In this document: piece by piece, positions 5,290-13,311 of the stretch
Position numbering within the stretch: position 1 is the stretch's first letter
How the letters are laid out: the number at the start of each line of letters is the position of its first letter
Source: a virus
DNA: 21,751 nt
IMG/VR virus record: IMGVR_UViG_3300011440_000200
Span: 1-21,751 of that record
Direction: 5' to 3' (one strand)
Notes under the pieces: model-generated
What the model was told of the DNA's origin: nothing
Seen by the model: only the letters and a program-made list of their open reading frames with translations
The model's database searches: none
Made by a program: the position numbers and the translations under genes

Positions 5290-6063
5290 CTACTGGCGAA
5301 GCGCATCTGGTTCTGCCGATAGGAGTATCTGTTGCACCATCGCGGCGGCGGCTCTCGGGGACTGCCGGGCCGCCCTCTGGAACTTGGGACTGGCGAGTAG
5401 CTTACCCAGCTTGGCGTTAACGGCTGGGCTATTGATGACGGCCTCCGCCGCCACCCCAGCTATCGCTCCGGGGATCGCGTTCCCATGGCTCTGGCCCAGG
5501 AGCCCGCCAGCCAGAGGGCCCAGGAAGCGGCTCTTGGCTGGCTTCTCAGCAAGCGATACAGCGCGCCGGGCCGCAAGTCTGCCTGCCAAGCCCACCCCGC
5601 CAGCCAAAAGCCCTCCAGCGGCCTGTGCGCCGCCTTCTATGGCCCCCCGGGACATGATCGCCCTTGGGTCCATGGGCTGGTTTAGTACAGCCCGCTTTCC
5701 CACCTCTCCCAGAGCGCCCCCAGCCCCAGCTCCGGCGATGGCCCCAGGGATCGCCCCAGAGAACCCGAGGTAGGGGGTGGCCGCTGCTCCAGCCAGCCCT
5801 CCACCGACCCCACCAGCAAAGCCGCCTACGGACGGAAGGGTCCCCGCCGCCATGCGCCCCACATCGGGCTTCCCTAGCTTTCTCCAGAGTTCGATCCCCC
5901 GAGGGTTCAGAAACGGCGGATCATCCCACTCCTCCTGAAAGCCCTGGGCTTGCGGCGCGGCTTTGGGTCCGCCGTAGTGCTTCGCCATGACCGCCTGCAT
6001 CTGCTCCGGTGGAGTCCCGTCCGGGAACTCGATCACCTTTCCGTCTGGACCTTGGACTCTCAT
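5290..6063 (-). CDS. Ala/Gly-rich likely ejection (internal virion) protein (257 aa)
   Basis: The ATG at 6063 overlaps the previous stop by ATGA. The N-terminus, GPDGKVIEFPDGTPPEQMQAVM, is a motif I know from many phage minor structural and ejection proteins. Residues about 73-165 are rich in Gly and Ala with glycine-zipper-like patterns (GGFAGGVGGGLAGAA, GAIAGAGAGGALG). IPGAIAG occurs twice (105-111 and 198-204). The C-terminal part is basic and helical. Such sequences can insert in membranes, so an internal virion protein that helps DNA cross the envelope is a reasonable inference. It could alternatively be a membrane protein of the lysis region. Confidence 0.65.
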   Translation of the reverse strand: MRVQGPDGKVIEFPDGTPPEQMQAVMAKHYGGPKAAPQAQGFQEEWDDPPFLNPRGIELWRKLGKPDVGRMAAGTLPSVGGFAGGVGGGLAGAAATPYLGFSGAIPGAIAGAGAGGALGEVGKRAVLNQPMDPRAIMSRGAIEGGAQAAGGLLAGGVGLAGRLAARRAVSLAEKPAKSRFLGPLAGGLLGQSHGNAIPGAIAGVAAEAVINSPAVNAKLGKLLASPKFQRAARQSPRAAAAMVQQILLSAEPDALRQ

Positions 6064-6974
6064 CGAGCAGGCTCCAGGGTTCCGGTCTGCGGGTTATAGA
6101 TCAGGTCCGGCTTCCCCATGGCTGCGGGGGGAGCGACATCATCCCCGTAACTCGGGACGATCAGCTCGGGATCGACCTCGTACTTCTTCGCCGCGTTCTC
6201 GTAGAGCTTGACCTTCCGGGTATACGTATCTTTCTGGGTGTCGTGGAGTCTCTTCCCGGCCTCACGGAGTTCCCTGCGGCCCTGCACCGTGAGGCGGGTT
6301 CCCTTGAACCACCGCTCCGGGAGGTTGTAGGTCCGCTGGACGTATCCCACGGCCTCCTCTGCGTTCTTGAACTCCGTCTCCCTCACCACTGAGTTCGGGT
6401 CGAGAACCCGCATGTAGGAGAAGATGGCCCCGAGGTCTCCGAATCCAGAGCCCAGCTTGAGCGTGTCATTGATACGCCGGAAGTTATCCCGGACCACGGT
6501 GTAGTTCTGGACATCCTTGTCGGCTCGGAAGTTGTCCGCGAGCGTGTTGTAGTTCCCGAGGTCGGGCTTCTTCGGCTTCTCGGGTTTCTCCGGTGGAGTC
6601 GTCGCCTTCTTCAAGCGGGATTGGAAGTCGATGTATTGCTTCTGCCCTTCCGGGTCCAGCTCCCAGGGTTGCTTCTTCTCTGGCTTCTCCGGCTTTGCAG
6701 GCTTCTCCAGATTCTTCATCAGGGCTTCGGTGTACCGGTTTCGTACCTGCCGATCTTCCGCCGCTTGTTCTGCTTGCATCTGCTTCATGGCGTAGTCTTG
6801 GGCGGCTTTCTGGGCGAGGTCTCGTTGCTGGAAGGCCCCGCTCGCACCGGCTCCAAGGGACTGGAGGAAGCTAGCCCCACGAGGCAGCCTAGAACTGGCT
6901 GCTAGCCCGGCAAGTGCGCCCCGAAGCGCAGCCTTGATCCCCGTCTCTTCGTAGGGTTGGTATCCGGTTGGCAC
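6060..6974 (-). CDS. Likely internal virion / DNA ejection protein (304 aa)
   Basis: The start is GTG 6974 with a G-run ribosome site fused to the upstream TAG. Residues 1-60 are Ala/Gly-rich, 60-90 form a Gln-rich helix, and 91-137 are a Lys/Pro linker with repeated KPEKP units. Residues 145-265 are helical and include GAIFSYMRVLDPNSVVRETEF (182-202), a sequence pattern recurrent in large phage ejection and internal virion proteins. A long charged helix follows, then a short C-terminal tail with an NPQTGTLE motif. Position between the tail hub and lysis genes agrees with a protein carried in the capsid and injected with DNA. The exact role is inferred. Confidence 0.7.
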   Translation of the reverse strand: MPTGYQPYEETGIKAALRGALAGLAASSRLPRGASFLQSLGAGASGAFQQRDLAQKAAQDYAMKQMQAEQAAEDRQVRNRYTEALMKNLEKPAKPEKPEKKQPWELDPEGQKQYIDFQSRLKKATTPPEKPEKPKKPDLGNYNTLADNFRADKDVQNYTVVRDNFRRINDTLKLGSGFGDLGAIFSYMRVLDPNSVVRETEFKNAEEAVGYVQRTYNLPERWFKGTRLTVQGRRELREAGKRLHDTQKDTYTRKVKLYENAAKKYEVDPELIVPSYGDDVAPPAAMGKPDLIYNPQTGTLEPAR

Positions 6975-6983
6975 TAGTCCCCC

Positions 6984-7499
6984 CTATCCGACAAAGGAGC
7001 CACCGCCCCAGTTGCCCGTCGCCTGCCCACCGTACCCACCGCCCCCACCGCCCAAGGCTCCAAGCCCTGGGATGAACCCGCCCGCGATGCCTGCGAGGTC
7101 TTGGAGGAAGCTGCCCTTCTGAGCCTTCTGGGCCTGCTTCTGGAGGATCTGATTCTGGCGGAACTGGCGCTGGCTCTGCATGATCTGCTTCAAGTAGTCC
7201 GCGTATCCCTGGGATGTTCTCCCTTGTGCGGCTCCGTAGAGAGTCGAGGCTAGTTTCGCCCTGAGCGCGTTCCCGGCTCCGCTATCCGCCAGAGGACCCA
7301 TCCCGGCAAGCTGCCGCTCGATCTGCCCGTATCCGCTGGAGAGGTCCCGTCCGAGTTGGCCGTACTCCGCTTTTTCGAGGGCCTTCCGATAGACATCCGC
7401 CTCGCCCGTGAGCCTCCCCATCTGCGCCTGCTCTCGTTGCGCGAGCGGCATCGCCTGATTCTTTGCGACCTGCGCGAGTATTTCCTGATAGCTAGGCAT
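6984..7499 (-). CDS. Gln/Ala-rich virion-associated protein with Gly-rich tail (171 aa)
   Basis: The ATG at 7499 follows AAGGAG at good spacing, a few bases after the previous stop. The first 125 residues are helical and rich in Gln and Ala. They contain GPLADSGAGNALRAKLASTLYG (residues 69-90), typical of small internal virion proteins of podovirus-like phages. Residues 133-171 are hydrophobic and then extremely Gly-rich (GGGGGGYGG, GNWGGG), a likely flexible or membrane-active tail. It is the first of three consecutive genes of this type. Function as an ejection-apparatus component is inferred from composition and position. Confidence 0.65.
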   Translation of the reverse strand: MPSYQEILAQVAKNQAMPLAQREQAQMGRLTGEADVYRKALEKAEYGQLGRDLSSGYGQIERQLAGMGPLADSGAGNALRAKLASTLYGAAQGRTSQGYADYLKQIMQSQRQFRQNQILQKQAQKAQKGSFLQDLAGIAGGFIPGLGALGGGGGGYGGQATGNWGGGSFVG

Positions 7500-7508
7500 C
7501 TGGCTCCT

Positions 7509-7850
7509 TCATCGGACGAGAATGTCCGCGACCGTGTTCGCTACGCTGCATTTGAGCACAATGACCCTGGATGTAGAGGGGAGCGGGAAGTCGTTGTAGA
7601 TGACCCCACCTGCACCGGTGCCAGCCTTGTTGCCGAGAGGAGTGAATCCCGAAGGCGCAAAACCCAGCCCGTGGAAGACCACGACCGGCACGTTGGCTGT
7701 CTTGAAGCTGACCGTGAGCCTTCGCTCCCGTGCGTTCGTCTTCGTATTTGTGAATCCACCATGAACCTTGAAGGAGCCGGGCTGGAGCCGAACCGTGCTC
7801 TGGGCCATGGTCTTCGAGGTCGTGAGCTTCCGGGCTAGTTCAGAGATCAC
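7509..7850 (-). CDS. Small HGLG-motif structural protein, tail-associated (113 aa)
   Basis: GTG 7850 overlaps the stop of the 816-residue gene by GTGA and has AGGGGG upstream. An alternative start is ATG 7808 (MAQSTVRLQPGSF), which has a weaker site. The second half is beta-rich with VVFHGLGFAPSGFTPLG (58-73) and ends in a strand VANTVADILV. The HGLG-x-x-P pattern is common in small phage fibre, knob or head-fibre proteins. I infer a minor tail or fibre component next to the tail hub. No enzyme motif is visible. Confidence 0.65.
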   Translation of the reverse strand: MISELARKLTTSKTMAQSTVRLQPGSFKVHGGFTNTKTNARERRLTVSFKTANVPVVVFHGLGFAPSGFTPLGNKAGTGAGGVIYNDFPLPSTSRVIVLKCSVANTVADILVR

Positions 7851-10297
7851 ACTTGCCCCCTACGAATCCCTGCCGGGTTCCCTTCAAGGACTGCTCCGAA
7901 GAACCGCTGCCGGTTCACCGTCCCCGAGGCCGAGCTCGCCACCGTGAAGCTGATCTGGATGTCCGATAGTCCCCGCGGCACCGCCGAGAACGTACCACCA
8001 ATCAGGGAGTAATCGTCCCCCGTGTCTGGGGTGCCTGTGTTCAGTGTGCCCGGAGAACTCCCGATGAACGTGGTAGGGGTGAACGCTAGGGCCGGTGTGC
8101 CCCACCCGTTTGTCGCTTGGTAGTAGGCGAGAAGCCGAGCGGTGCTGAGTAACCGATTCGGAGGAAGAGGAAAGTGCATCGTGGCAGCACACGAGTAGTT
8201 CGAGCCTGCGTCCTGGGTCGTGAGTTCTCCCAGGAAAAGCCCGTACTCCCCCGCCGCGGTCGTGTAGTCCACCTTCCCCCAGATCGAATGCACCATCCCT
8301 GCGTCGTTATTGCCTAGCGGCGCATGGATCGTGGCGAGCGGGGCAAGCGTGCTCGCAAAGCCCGCCAGAAGGATCGTGCTCCAGGGGTGCTTCTTTGCCA
8401 GGAAGGCTTCGAGGCTGAACCGGTAAGCCAGCCCGATCGTACCCATGTCCGCCGATGCGATCCGGATGTCATAGCGCCCGTTATGGATCGTGGCCCTCGA
8501 CCCTCCGTGCGTTTCGTAGCTCATCGAGCCGAAGGTCTGATCCATCGAGTCCGAGATCCGCTTCGGAAGCCCGGTCCCGTCCCAGGCATAGAAGCCATCC
8601 TTGGCAGCCCAGACGAGTACCCCATCCCCCACCGCAATCGACTCGGGCGCGACACACCCCACCGCTGGATGAATCGGGTAGAGGTGCGGCACGTCCATGT
8701 CGATATTCGTGAGTCCCCATGTCTGATCCTCGGTGAAGAGAACCACCTGATCTGCGAACTCTACCCCGCCCATGTGCCGCCCACCCTGGGCCCTAGCGAG
8801 CGAGATGAAGTTGGTCGCCCTCTGGAAGATGTCCGGCTTGAACGGGTCCGACCAGTACCACGCGAGATCGTCTCCGAGGAGAAGACGGTTCTGGTAGACC
8901 GCGACGTACTTGCACCGCTCGGGCGGCTTGTTGTCGTAGAGAACAGCCTCCACAGGCGGGAAGACCGGAGCCGGGAAGTTGTCCACGATGATGCCGCCGC
9001 CCTGAATGGCCGTCGCTGGATTCGTGCCCGTGGTGATGCGATAGCGGGACGTGATGAGAAACGCGGGGAATGTGTCCCGGTCACTCACGGGAACTCCGGT
9101 CAAGTCCTGCGTGCGGTAGACGTAGATTCCGCCAGCGTCGGTTGGCATCGTGCCAGTGATCGTGATGTAAACCTCTTCATTGCCGAGTGTCGTGGTGATT
9201 TCGTTCGCGTACGTAGCCCCACCCACCGTGGCGAGGGCTTCTCCCACCCCATAAAGGGAACCTAGGTCCCTCTGAGTGCTGCCCGAAGTTGGATCGAAGT
9301 TGTTCTGTCCGTATCCCCACGCTACGTAGTAGCGCCAGATCCCAGCCCCGATTCCAGTGAACGCCCCAGGACCGGAGAGCGTGGCGGTGGCGGCGAACTT
9401 CTGGAGCCCGATCGAGTTGATATTGGCCCCGTCCCATCGATCCTGCTCTCTACCCGTCGTGAAGTAGAGCCTTCCTCGATAGGACGCCGCTCGTGCGGGC
9501 TGGGACGCCCCGGAGAACATGGACCCCAAGACTTCGTACCACTGAGTGGTGGTCCCGGTCTGACCGAGCCGCTTCAAGCTCGCGGTCGAAGCCCCGCCAC
9601 GGGGGTTTTGGTTGATCTCGTAGAGTTCCCGCATCCCTACCCAGGTACCGAAAATCCAGTGGCAGAACCCGGTAGCGCCGGACGAGATGGCCGAGAGACG
9701 GACCCGCATCCAGTATTTGAGGACCGTTCCGTTGTCCGTATCCCCCTCGGCGCTCGCCACCCAATTCGTGGGAAGGGTCCAGGAAGCGTATTGCGTGGCG
9801 TTGATATTGCTCCAGGTGATGGTCTCCGCAGTCGTGAGCGCGGCCCAGGTTGACCCGTTCCAGTATTCGTATGCAAAGGTAGCCCCAACGAGTGCGGCAC
9901 CGCCCGAGGACATGAGGTTTGTCGTGATGCGAGAAAAGGGGAGATCGGACCCACAGTACACGGCATCGTTCACAACGTTCGTGGGGAAAGGTGGCCATCC
10001 TCCTGGATCGAGCTGGAGGTTCTTCGAGAACCGAGACCCCGCAGCCGCTGCCGAATCGTAGGTACGAATCCACCCGTAGGAAGTGTTCACTTGGTGGACA
10101 CAGGAGTATGCGCCAGCCGAAGCTGCGTCCGCTGCGGTGCCCCCGTTCGGCTTCAACTCCTCCATCCCGCCTCGGGCCTCTGCGTACCCGCTTGCCTTGA
10201 TCTCCATGTTCTGGAGCGCTGTGAGAGTCCCTTGCTCCCGGCCAAAGATCGGTCCGTCGAAGAGACCCTTCAAGGGCATGCAGGGGATTGCGGGCAT
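7847..10297 (-). CDS. Tail hub / nozzle-like protein, beta-propeller type (816 aa)
   Basis: ATG 10297 directly follows the stop of the adaptor gene (TAGATG). The start, with LKGLFDGPIFGREQGTLTALQN and then EARGGMEEL, matches the usual opening of phage stabilisation and tail-nozzle proteins. Residues about 145-200 form a beta insert (YEYWNGSTWAAL, WTLPTNW, YWMRVRLS) of a type shared by many tail proteins. Repeated blade-like segments follow (YRGRLYFTTG, YQNRLLLGDDLAWYWSDP, FADQVVLFTEDQTWGL, GDGVLVWAAKDGFYAWDG), like P22 gp10 or T7 gp12 in general plan. The C-terminus is a beta sandwich. I infer a short-tail tube or hub component built on the adaptor ring; the exact family is not proven. Confidence 0.7.
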   Translation of the reverse strand: MPAIPCMPLKGLFDGPIFGREQGTLTALQNMEIKASGYAEARGGMEELKPNGGTAADAASAGAYSCVHQVNTSYGWIRTYDSAAAAGSRFSKNLQLDPGGWPPFPTNVVNDAVYCGSDLPFSRITTNLMSSGGAALVGATFAYEYWNGSTWAALTTAETITWSNINATQYASWTLPTNWVASAEGDTDNGTVLKYWMRVRLSAISSGATGFCHWIFGTWVGMRELYEINQNPRGGASTASLKRLGQTGTTTQWYEVLGSMFSGASQPARAASYRGRLYFTTGREQDRWDGANINSIGLQKFAATATLSGPGAFTGIGAGIWRYYVAWGYGQNNFDPTSGSTQRDLGSLYGVGEALATVGGATYANEITTTLGNEEVYITITGTMPTDAGGIYVYRTQDLTGVPVSDRDTFPAFLITSRYRITTGTNPATAIQGGGIIVDNFPAPVFPPVEAVLYDNKPPERCKYVAVYQNRLLLGDDLAWYWSDPFKPDIFQRATNFISLARAQGGRHMGGVEFADQVVLFTEDQTWGLTNIDMDVPHLYPIHPAVGCVAPESIAVGDGVLVWAAKDGFYAWDGTGLPKRISDSMDQTFGSMSYETHGGSRATIHNGRYDIRIASADMGTIGLAYRFSLEAFLAKKHPWSTILLAGFASTLAPLATIHAPLGNNDAGMVHSIWGKVDYTTAAGEYGLFLGELTTQDAGSNYSCAATMHFPLPPNRLLSTARLLAYYQATNGWGTPALAFTPTTFIGSSPGTLNTGTPDTGDDYSLIGGTFSAVPRGLSDIQISFTVASSASGTVNRQRFFGAVLEGNPAGIRRGQV

Positions 10298-10981
10298 CTA
10301 CCAGCGCCCTCGGGAGTAGCCCATCGTATCGACCGCTCTACGAGGAGACCGCACATCCACCGCGACCCGGTTCATGGCCTCCTTCTTCCCTCTCTCCCAC
10401 TTCGCTTCCCACCGGTCTGCCAAGGCGAGGCAGGCTGGAGACCCCTCGGCGAACCGAAGGAAGCAGCTCGCCACAGCCCCATAGACCACCGTCCACTGCT
10501 CCCGGAGATCCACTTCGGGGCCCTGCCCGCCCGAGACCATCGTCTTCGCGTACTGTCTGCCGAAGCACTGGAGATTCCCGACCGGCATCTCCGCCGTCAG
10601 AGTCGCGGTGAAGTCCGGGATGTGATCCAGGATGAAGATGGTCTGGTGGTCCCCGGAGACATTGGCACCCCAGACCGCGAACTGGTGCGGCGCTCCTGGA
10701 GGTAGGGCCGGGTCTAGATCCTCCACCTCGCACTTCGTGAGCCACTGCTTCCCCATCACCTCGTCACAGAACTGTATTTTCTCGACCCCGGTATATTCGG
10801 GAGGGACGGAGTAGTCCGACTGACCCGAGACGGTGGTGGTGTACCAGGCCGAGACGTTCGCGTCCGTGTCGGCACAGAGTTCCGCCATGCGGTTATTGAG
10901 GAAGTTCAGAATCTGGGCCGAGGTCACCTGGGTCGCGGTGGTCGAGTCCTCGCCCATGAGATCGCGTACCGATGTGACCAT
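10298..10981 (-). CDS. Head-tail adaptor / connector candidate (227 aa)
   Basis: The N-terminus (VRDLMGED...TSAQILNFLNNRMAELC) is the helical opening seen in many phage head-tail adaptor proteins. It is followed by a beta domain (YTTTVSGQSDYSVPPEYTGVEKIQF, HQTIFILDHIPD) and a C-terminal helix (DRWEAKWERGKKEAMNRV) ending RGRW. It sits directly before the large tail hub gene, as adaptors do. ATG 10981 has no good ribosome site. A perfect GGAGG fused to the upstream TAG points five bases ahead to an in-frame ATC at 10996, so the protein may really begin five residues earlier at a non-standard start. Confidence 0.75.
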   Translation of the reverse strand: MVTSVRDLMGEDSTTATQVTSAQILNFLNNRMAELCADTDANVSAWYTTTVSGQSDYSVPPEYTGVEKIQFCDEVMGKQWLTKCEVEDLDPALPPGAPHQFAVWGANVSGDHQTIFILDHIPDFTATLTAEMPVGNLQCFGRQYAKTMVSGGQGPEVDLREQWTVVYGAVASCFLRFAEGSPACLALADRWEAKWERGKKEAMNRVAVDVRSPRRAVDTMGYSRGRW

Positions 10982-11001
10982 TTCTGCCGTAGTGATGGCG
11001 T

Positions 11002-11006
11002 CCTCC
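11002..11006 (-). promoter_or_regulatory. GGAGG ribosome site that points to an ATC codon
   Basis: On the minus strand GGAGG is fused to the TAG stop of the 59-residue gene and lies five bases before ATC at 10996-10994. That codon is in frame with the adaptor protein. The nearest standard start, ATG 10981, is 20 bases away from GGAGG. The arrangement suggests either a rare ATC start or a base error in the assembly (ATG read as ATC). Confidence 0.5.
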
Positions 11007-11185
11007 TACTTCCGGTCGAGCTTCAACCGGCTTTGGATCTGACGGCGGATTCTCTCCTGCTGGATCGTCTTCTGCATCTCGGGGCTATCCGTGGGGTTCA
11101 ACGGGCCAGAGTCCACGGACTTGTCGAACTTGTATCCCTTCTTCTTCTTGGCCATCCCTACGGCGATATCGTATGCCTTTGGCAT
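11006..11185 (-). CDS. Small basic protein (59 aa)
   Basis: ATG 11185 follows GAGGGAAC at good spacing, nine bases after the end of the membrane micro-gene. The product has a Lys run (MAKKKKGYKF, residues 11-20), a short Pro/Ser linker and a basic Gln-rich helix (IQQERIRRQIQSRLKL). An internal ATG at 11155 would give a shorter form starting at MAKKKK. The charge suggests contact with DNA or with an acidic capsid partner. I recognise no family. Note the similar KKKKG motif in the 17-residue gene two positions upstream. Confidence 0.6.
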   Translation of the reverse strand: MPKAYDIAVGMAKKKKGYKFDKSVDSGPLNPTDSPEMQKTIQQERIRRQIQSRLKLDRK

Positions 11186-11193
11186 GTTCCCTC

Positions 11194-11328
11194 TCAGTGC
11201 GGAAGAATCTGCATCAGCTCCACGAGACAGAGGAGGAGCACCGGAACCCCTAGAGGACACTTGCCCATCAGGGACATGACTGTCGTCACGAACGCAGCGA
11301 GTAGCAAGAGAATCGTTACCGTCATCAT
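11194..11328 (-). CDS. Small membrane protein (44 aa)
   Basis: ATG 11328, followed by a second ATG, has GGGAGGG seven bases upstream and starts one base after the previous stop. The 44 residues hold two hydrophobic segments: TVTILLLLAAFVTTVMSLM and LGVPVLLLCLVELMQIL, joined by a GKCP turn. They could form a hairpin of two transmembrane helices. It is below usual ORF length cutoffs. The ribosome site and packing favour a real gene. A small holin or ejection-aiding protein is possible, but nothing proves it. Confidence 0.5.
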   Translation of the reverse strand: MMTVTILLLLAAFVTTVMSLMGKCPLGVPVLLLCLVELMQILPH

Positions 11329-11329
11329 C

Positions 11330-11383
11330 TCAGTACCCTCCCATTCCCTTCTTCTTCTTGGGCGGCTTCTTCTGTCCGGTCAT
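11330..11383 (-). CDS. Lys/Pro-rich micro-gene (17 aa)
   Basis: ATG 11383 overlaps the fibre gene stop by ATGA and has a perfect GGAGG with four-base spacing. It encodes MTGQKKPPKKKKGMGGY, then TGA at 11330-11332. This is the tightest ribosome site of the three micro-genes here. The peptide is very basic, and its KKKKGM resembles KKKKGY in the 59-residue neighbour. It could be a translated basic peptide or a coupling leader that delivers ribosomes to the membrane gene one base downstream. Translation is inferred from signals only. Confidence 0.45.
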   Translation of the reverse strand: MTGQKKPPKKKKGMGGY

Positions 11384-13104
11384 AGTGCCTCCACGCGAAT
11401 GTAGAGAGAGTAGGCGGGAGCCCCCACGGCACCGGCGTAGGTCGTGGTAAAGGCGATGTTCGTGGCTCCGTCCACGCGGATCGTGATCTCTCCCTCGTCA
11501 AAGTTTGTTGCAGTCAGGAGAATCTGGGGTGCCGGGGTTCTAGTCCTCGCCGCCGTTCCATCGTTCCAGGAGATCGTAGTGTCGAGGGTTCCCGCTGCTC
11601 CGGCTGTGGTGCAAACGTGGTAGACCGAGACCCGATAGACTCCAGCGGCGGGAGTTGAGAGAAGCGTGGTGGAGCCGATCGAAGCACCCTGCCCCGTCAG
11701 ATCAATGAAGGACCCGGTGGTGCGGGCACTTCCCACCGTCTTATAGTCGAAGTTGGGGTGTGTGGAAACCCGCAGCGTGGTGACTCCGGTGAAGTCGTGG
11801 ACGAGACAGTCTCCGAAGCCGCCGTTTTGGAAGACCATGTTGGCTGTGGTGCCGTCCATCACGATATTCCCGGCACCGGAGAGGGTCTTCGCGAGGAGCG
11901 TCTGGGCGGTGCCCGTAAAGGCAAAGGTATCCCCAGCGCCGATATTGGGAATGGTGATAACGGTGTTTCCAGCCGTATTGCGGAAGAAGTAGACTCGCCC
12001 CCCTCCCGCCGTTCCCCCTTCGAGGCAGAATCCACTCAAGGTGGTCGTACTTCCGGAGATCGCAGCGCGGAAGTCGGATACGACATGGGACCCGATACTT
12101 GCTCCGTGGCCTCTCCAGTTGATGGGACCTCGGAGTTCCTGGAATGTGCCGCTTGCGTCGGTCGCGTTGTACGTCCCTCGCCCACCGGTCAGGAAGAGGC
12201 CCGCCCCAGCGAGACTCCCGTCGATCACCACCGTGTCGCTAAAGTGGTCTCCGGGCTGGAAGACGAAGGTGGAAGGTCCGATGTTGACGCCACTAGCGTT
12301 CGTCGAATTGACGGTGACTTGTCCTGGGGTGCCGATGTCCGTGACGATCCGGCCCTGGCATCCGGTGCGAGACTGGTCTCCTAGTAGCACGTAGTCCCCG
12401 ACCTTGACCGCTCCGGGAAGGTTGGCCGATGTGATGATGAGCGAGGTGTTGCTCCAGGAGCAGGCCGCAATCGCAATCGGCTTCAAGTGCGCCAGGGCAT
12501 CGTGCTGGACGGCGGGATTCAGACTCCACGCTACATCCGTCCCGTCACTCGTGAGAACCGTATTGGCCGCTCCGATCACGAGTTCATCCCACTTGGGAGT
12601 GGAGTTCCCGTAGATGAGAGACCCGCGAGTCACCGCCTGGGCCACGGTGTCCGTGTGGTTCGCTGCATCAAGAAGCGCGTTCGTCACGGACGGAAGGGCT
12701 GCAAAGGCGGGCTGCACTCCCGCGCCACCGGACCTCAGAAACTCGCCCGCATTTCCGAGCGAGGCCGGAAGGAGTAGCAGCCCGCCATAGTTGGGGGCGA
12801 CCACCGTTCGGGTAGTTCCCGTGGAGATGGCCGAAACATCCCACGCCTGTACCTTCGTGGGGTCGTCCCCGTCTGTGATGTGCCAGCGGGATCCGAACAT
12901 CCTCCCTAGAGCGTCAATACGGGCGAGCGCGATGGTGCCCCAGCCCACGCCGAGCGTGATGCCCTCGGTCCCGGGGCCCATCTGGATCAGCCCGCCCGCA
13001 GCACATGCGGCCTTGGCAGCGGCTAGTCCCGCGGCGTCCCCGTCTTCTAGGGTCGAGCCGAAGGTCCCCGTAGCGTGGTGGTAGATGGCTCCTGAGCCGG
13101 ACAC
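11380..13104 (-). CDS. Tail fibre-like protein with receptor-type C-terminal domain (574 aa)
   Basis: GTG 13104 directly follows the previous TAG. Residues 70-195 carry repeats typical of tail fibres (GSRWHITDGDDPTKVQAWDVS, SLGNAGEFLRSGGAGVQPAFAALP, GSLIYGNSTPKWDELVIG). The middle (210-470) is beta-rich with Gly/Thr/Asn turns, possibly beta-helical. The C-terminal 100 residues, from SIGSTTLLSTPAAGVYRVS through TISWNDGTAARTRTP to YAGAVGAPAYSLYIRVEAL, form a beta-sandwich I know at the ends of many phage fibre and surface proteins. I infer a receptor-binding or surface-decoration role outside the cell. No chaperone or peptidase motif is visible. Confidence 0.7.
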   Translation of the reverse strand: MSGSGAIYHHATGTFGSTLEDGDAAGLAAAKAACAAGGLIQMGPGTEGITLGVGWGTIALARIDALGRMFGSRWHITDGDDPTKVQAWDVSAISTGTTRTVVAPNYGGLLLLPASLGNAGEFLRSGGAGVQPAFAALPSVTNALLDAANHTDTVAQAVTRGSLIYGNSTPKWDELVIGAANTVLTSDGTDVAWSLNPAVQHDALAHLKPIAIAACSWSNTSLIITSANLPGAVKVGDYVLLGDQSRTGCQGRIVTDIGTPGQVTVNSTNASGVNIGPSTFVFQPGDHFSDTVVIDGSLAGAGLFLTGGRGTYNATDASGTFQELRGPINWRGHGASIGSHVVSDFRAAISGSTTTLSGFCLEGGTAGGGRVYFFRNTAGNTVITIPNIGAGDTFAFTGTAQTLLAKTLSGAGNIVMDGTTANMVFQNGGFGDCLVHDFTGVTTLRVSTHPNFDYKTVGSARTTGSFIDLTGQGASIGSTTLLSTPAAGVYRVSVYHVCTTAGAAGTLDTTISWNDGTAARTRTPAPQILLTATNFDEGEITIRVDGATNIAFTTTYAGAVGAPAYSLYIRVEAL

Positions 13105-13311
13105 CTAGAAGGGCCTCCAGACTGGCTTCTCTCGTTCGATCCACATGCTCGTCCCGGGGGCCGGAATCTCCATCGGCATCCAGGGCAGCATGAGAATCGG
13201 AGAGGTATCCGCGGGGGCCGGCGTTTCCCGCTCAGACCATGCGGGGAGTTGAGACACGCGCTCAGTCGCCGCGGGGGCCTGTGCCACCCGTTCGATCCAA
13301 GTGATGGGCAC
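13105..13311 (-). CDS. Small W-x-E-R repeat protein (68 aa)
   Basis: GTG 13311 shares its first base with the last base of the upstream TAG (TAGTG). The product has repeated short motifs: WIER (5-8), ATER (15-18), WSER (25-28) and WIER (57-60), separated by Pro/Ala-rich linkers (QAPAA, TPAPADTS, EIPAPGTS). The C-terminus of the preceding 437-residue protein also ends in SWIERTVP, so the repeat type crosses the gene boundary. I recall tandem W-x-E-R repeats in small phage structural proteins, of unknown role. It may be an extended spacer or adhesive peptide of the virion. Confidence 0.65.
   Translation of the reverse strand: MPITWIERVAQAPAATERVSQLPAWSERETPAPADTSPILMLPWMPMEIPAPGTSMWIEREKPVWRPF

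Noticed and set aside
8324-9265. Plus-strand open frame (313 codons) inside the 816-residue tail gene
   Set aside because: Composition is Arg/Val/Asp-heavy with no domain and it lies fully inside a convincing minus-strand gene. It is a shadow frame.
13105-13311. GGGGGCC-type DNA repeats considered as a CRISPR or minisatellite array
   Set aside because: Units are irregular, few and explained by Pro/Ala linkers between W-x-E-R motifs in a coding frame; no spacer structure is present.
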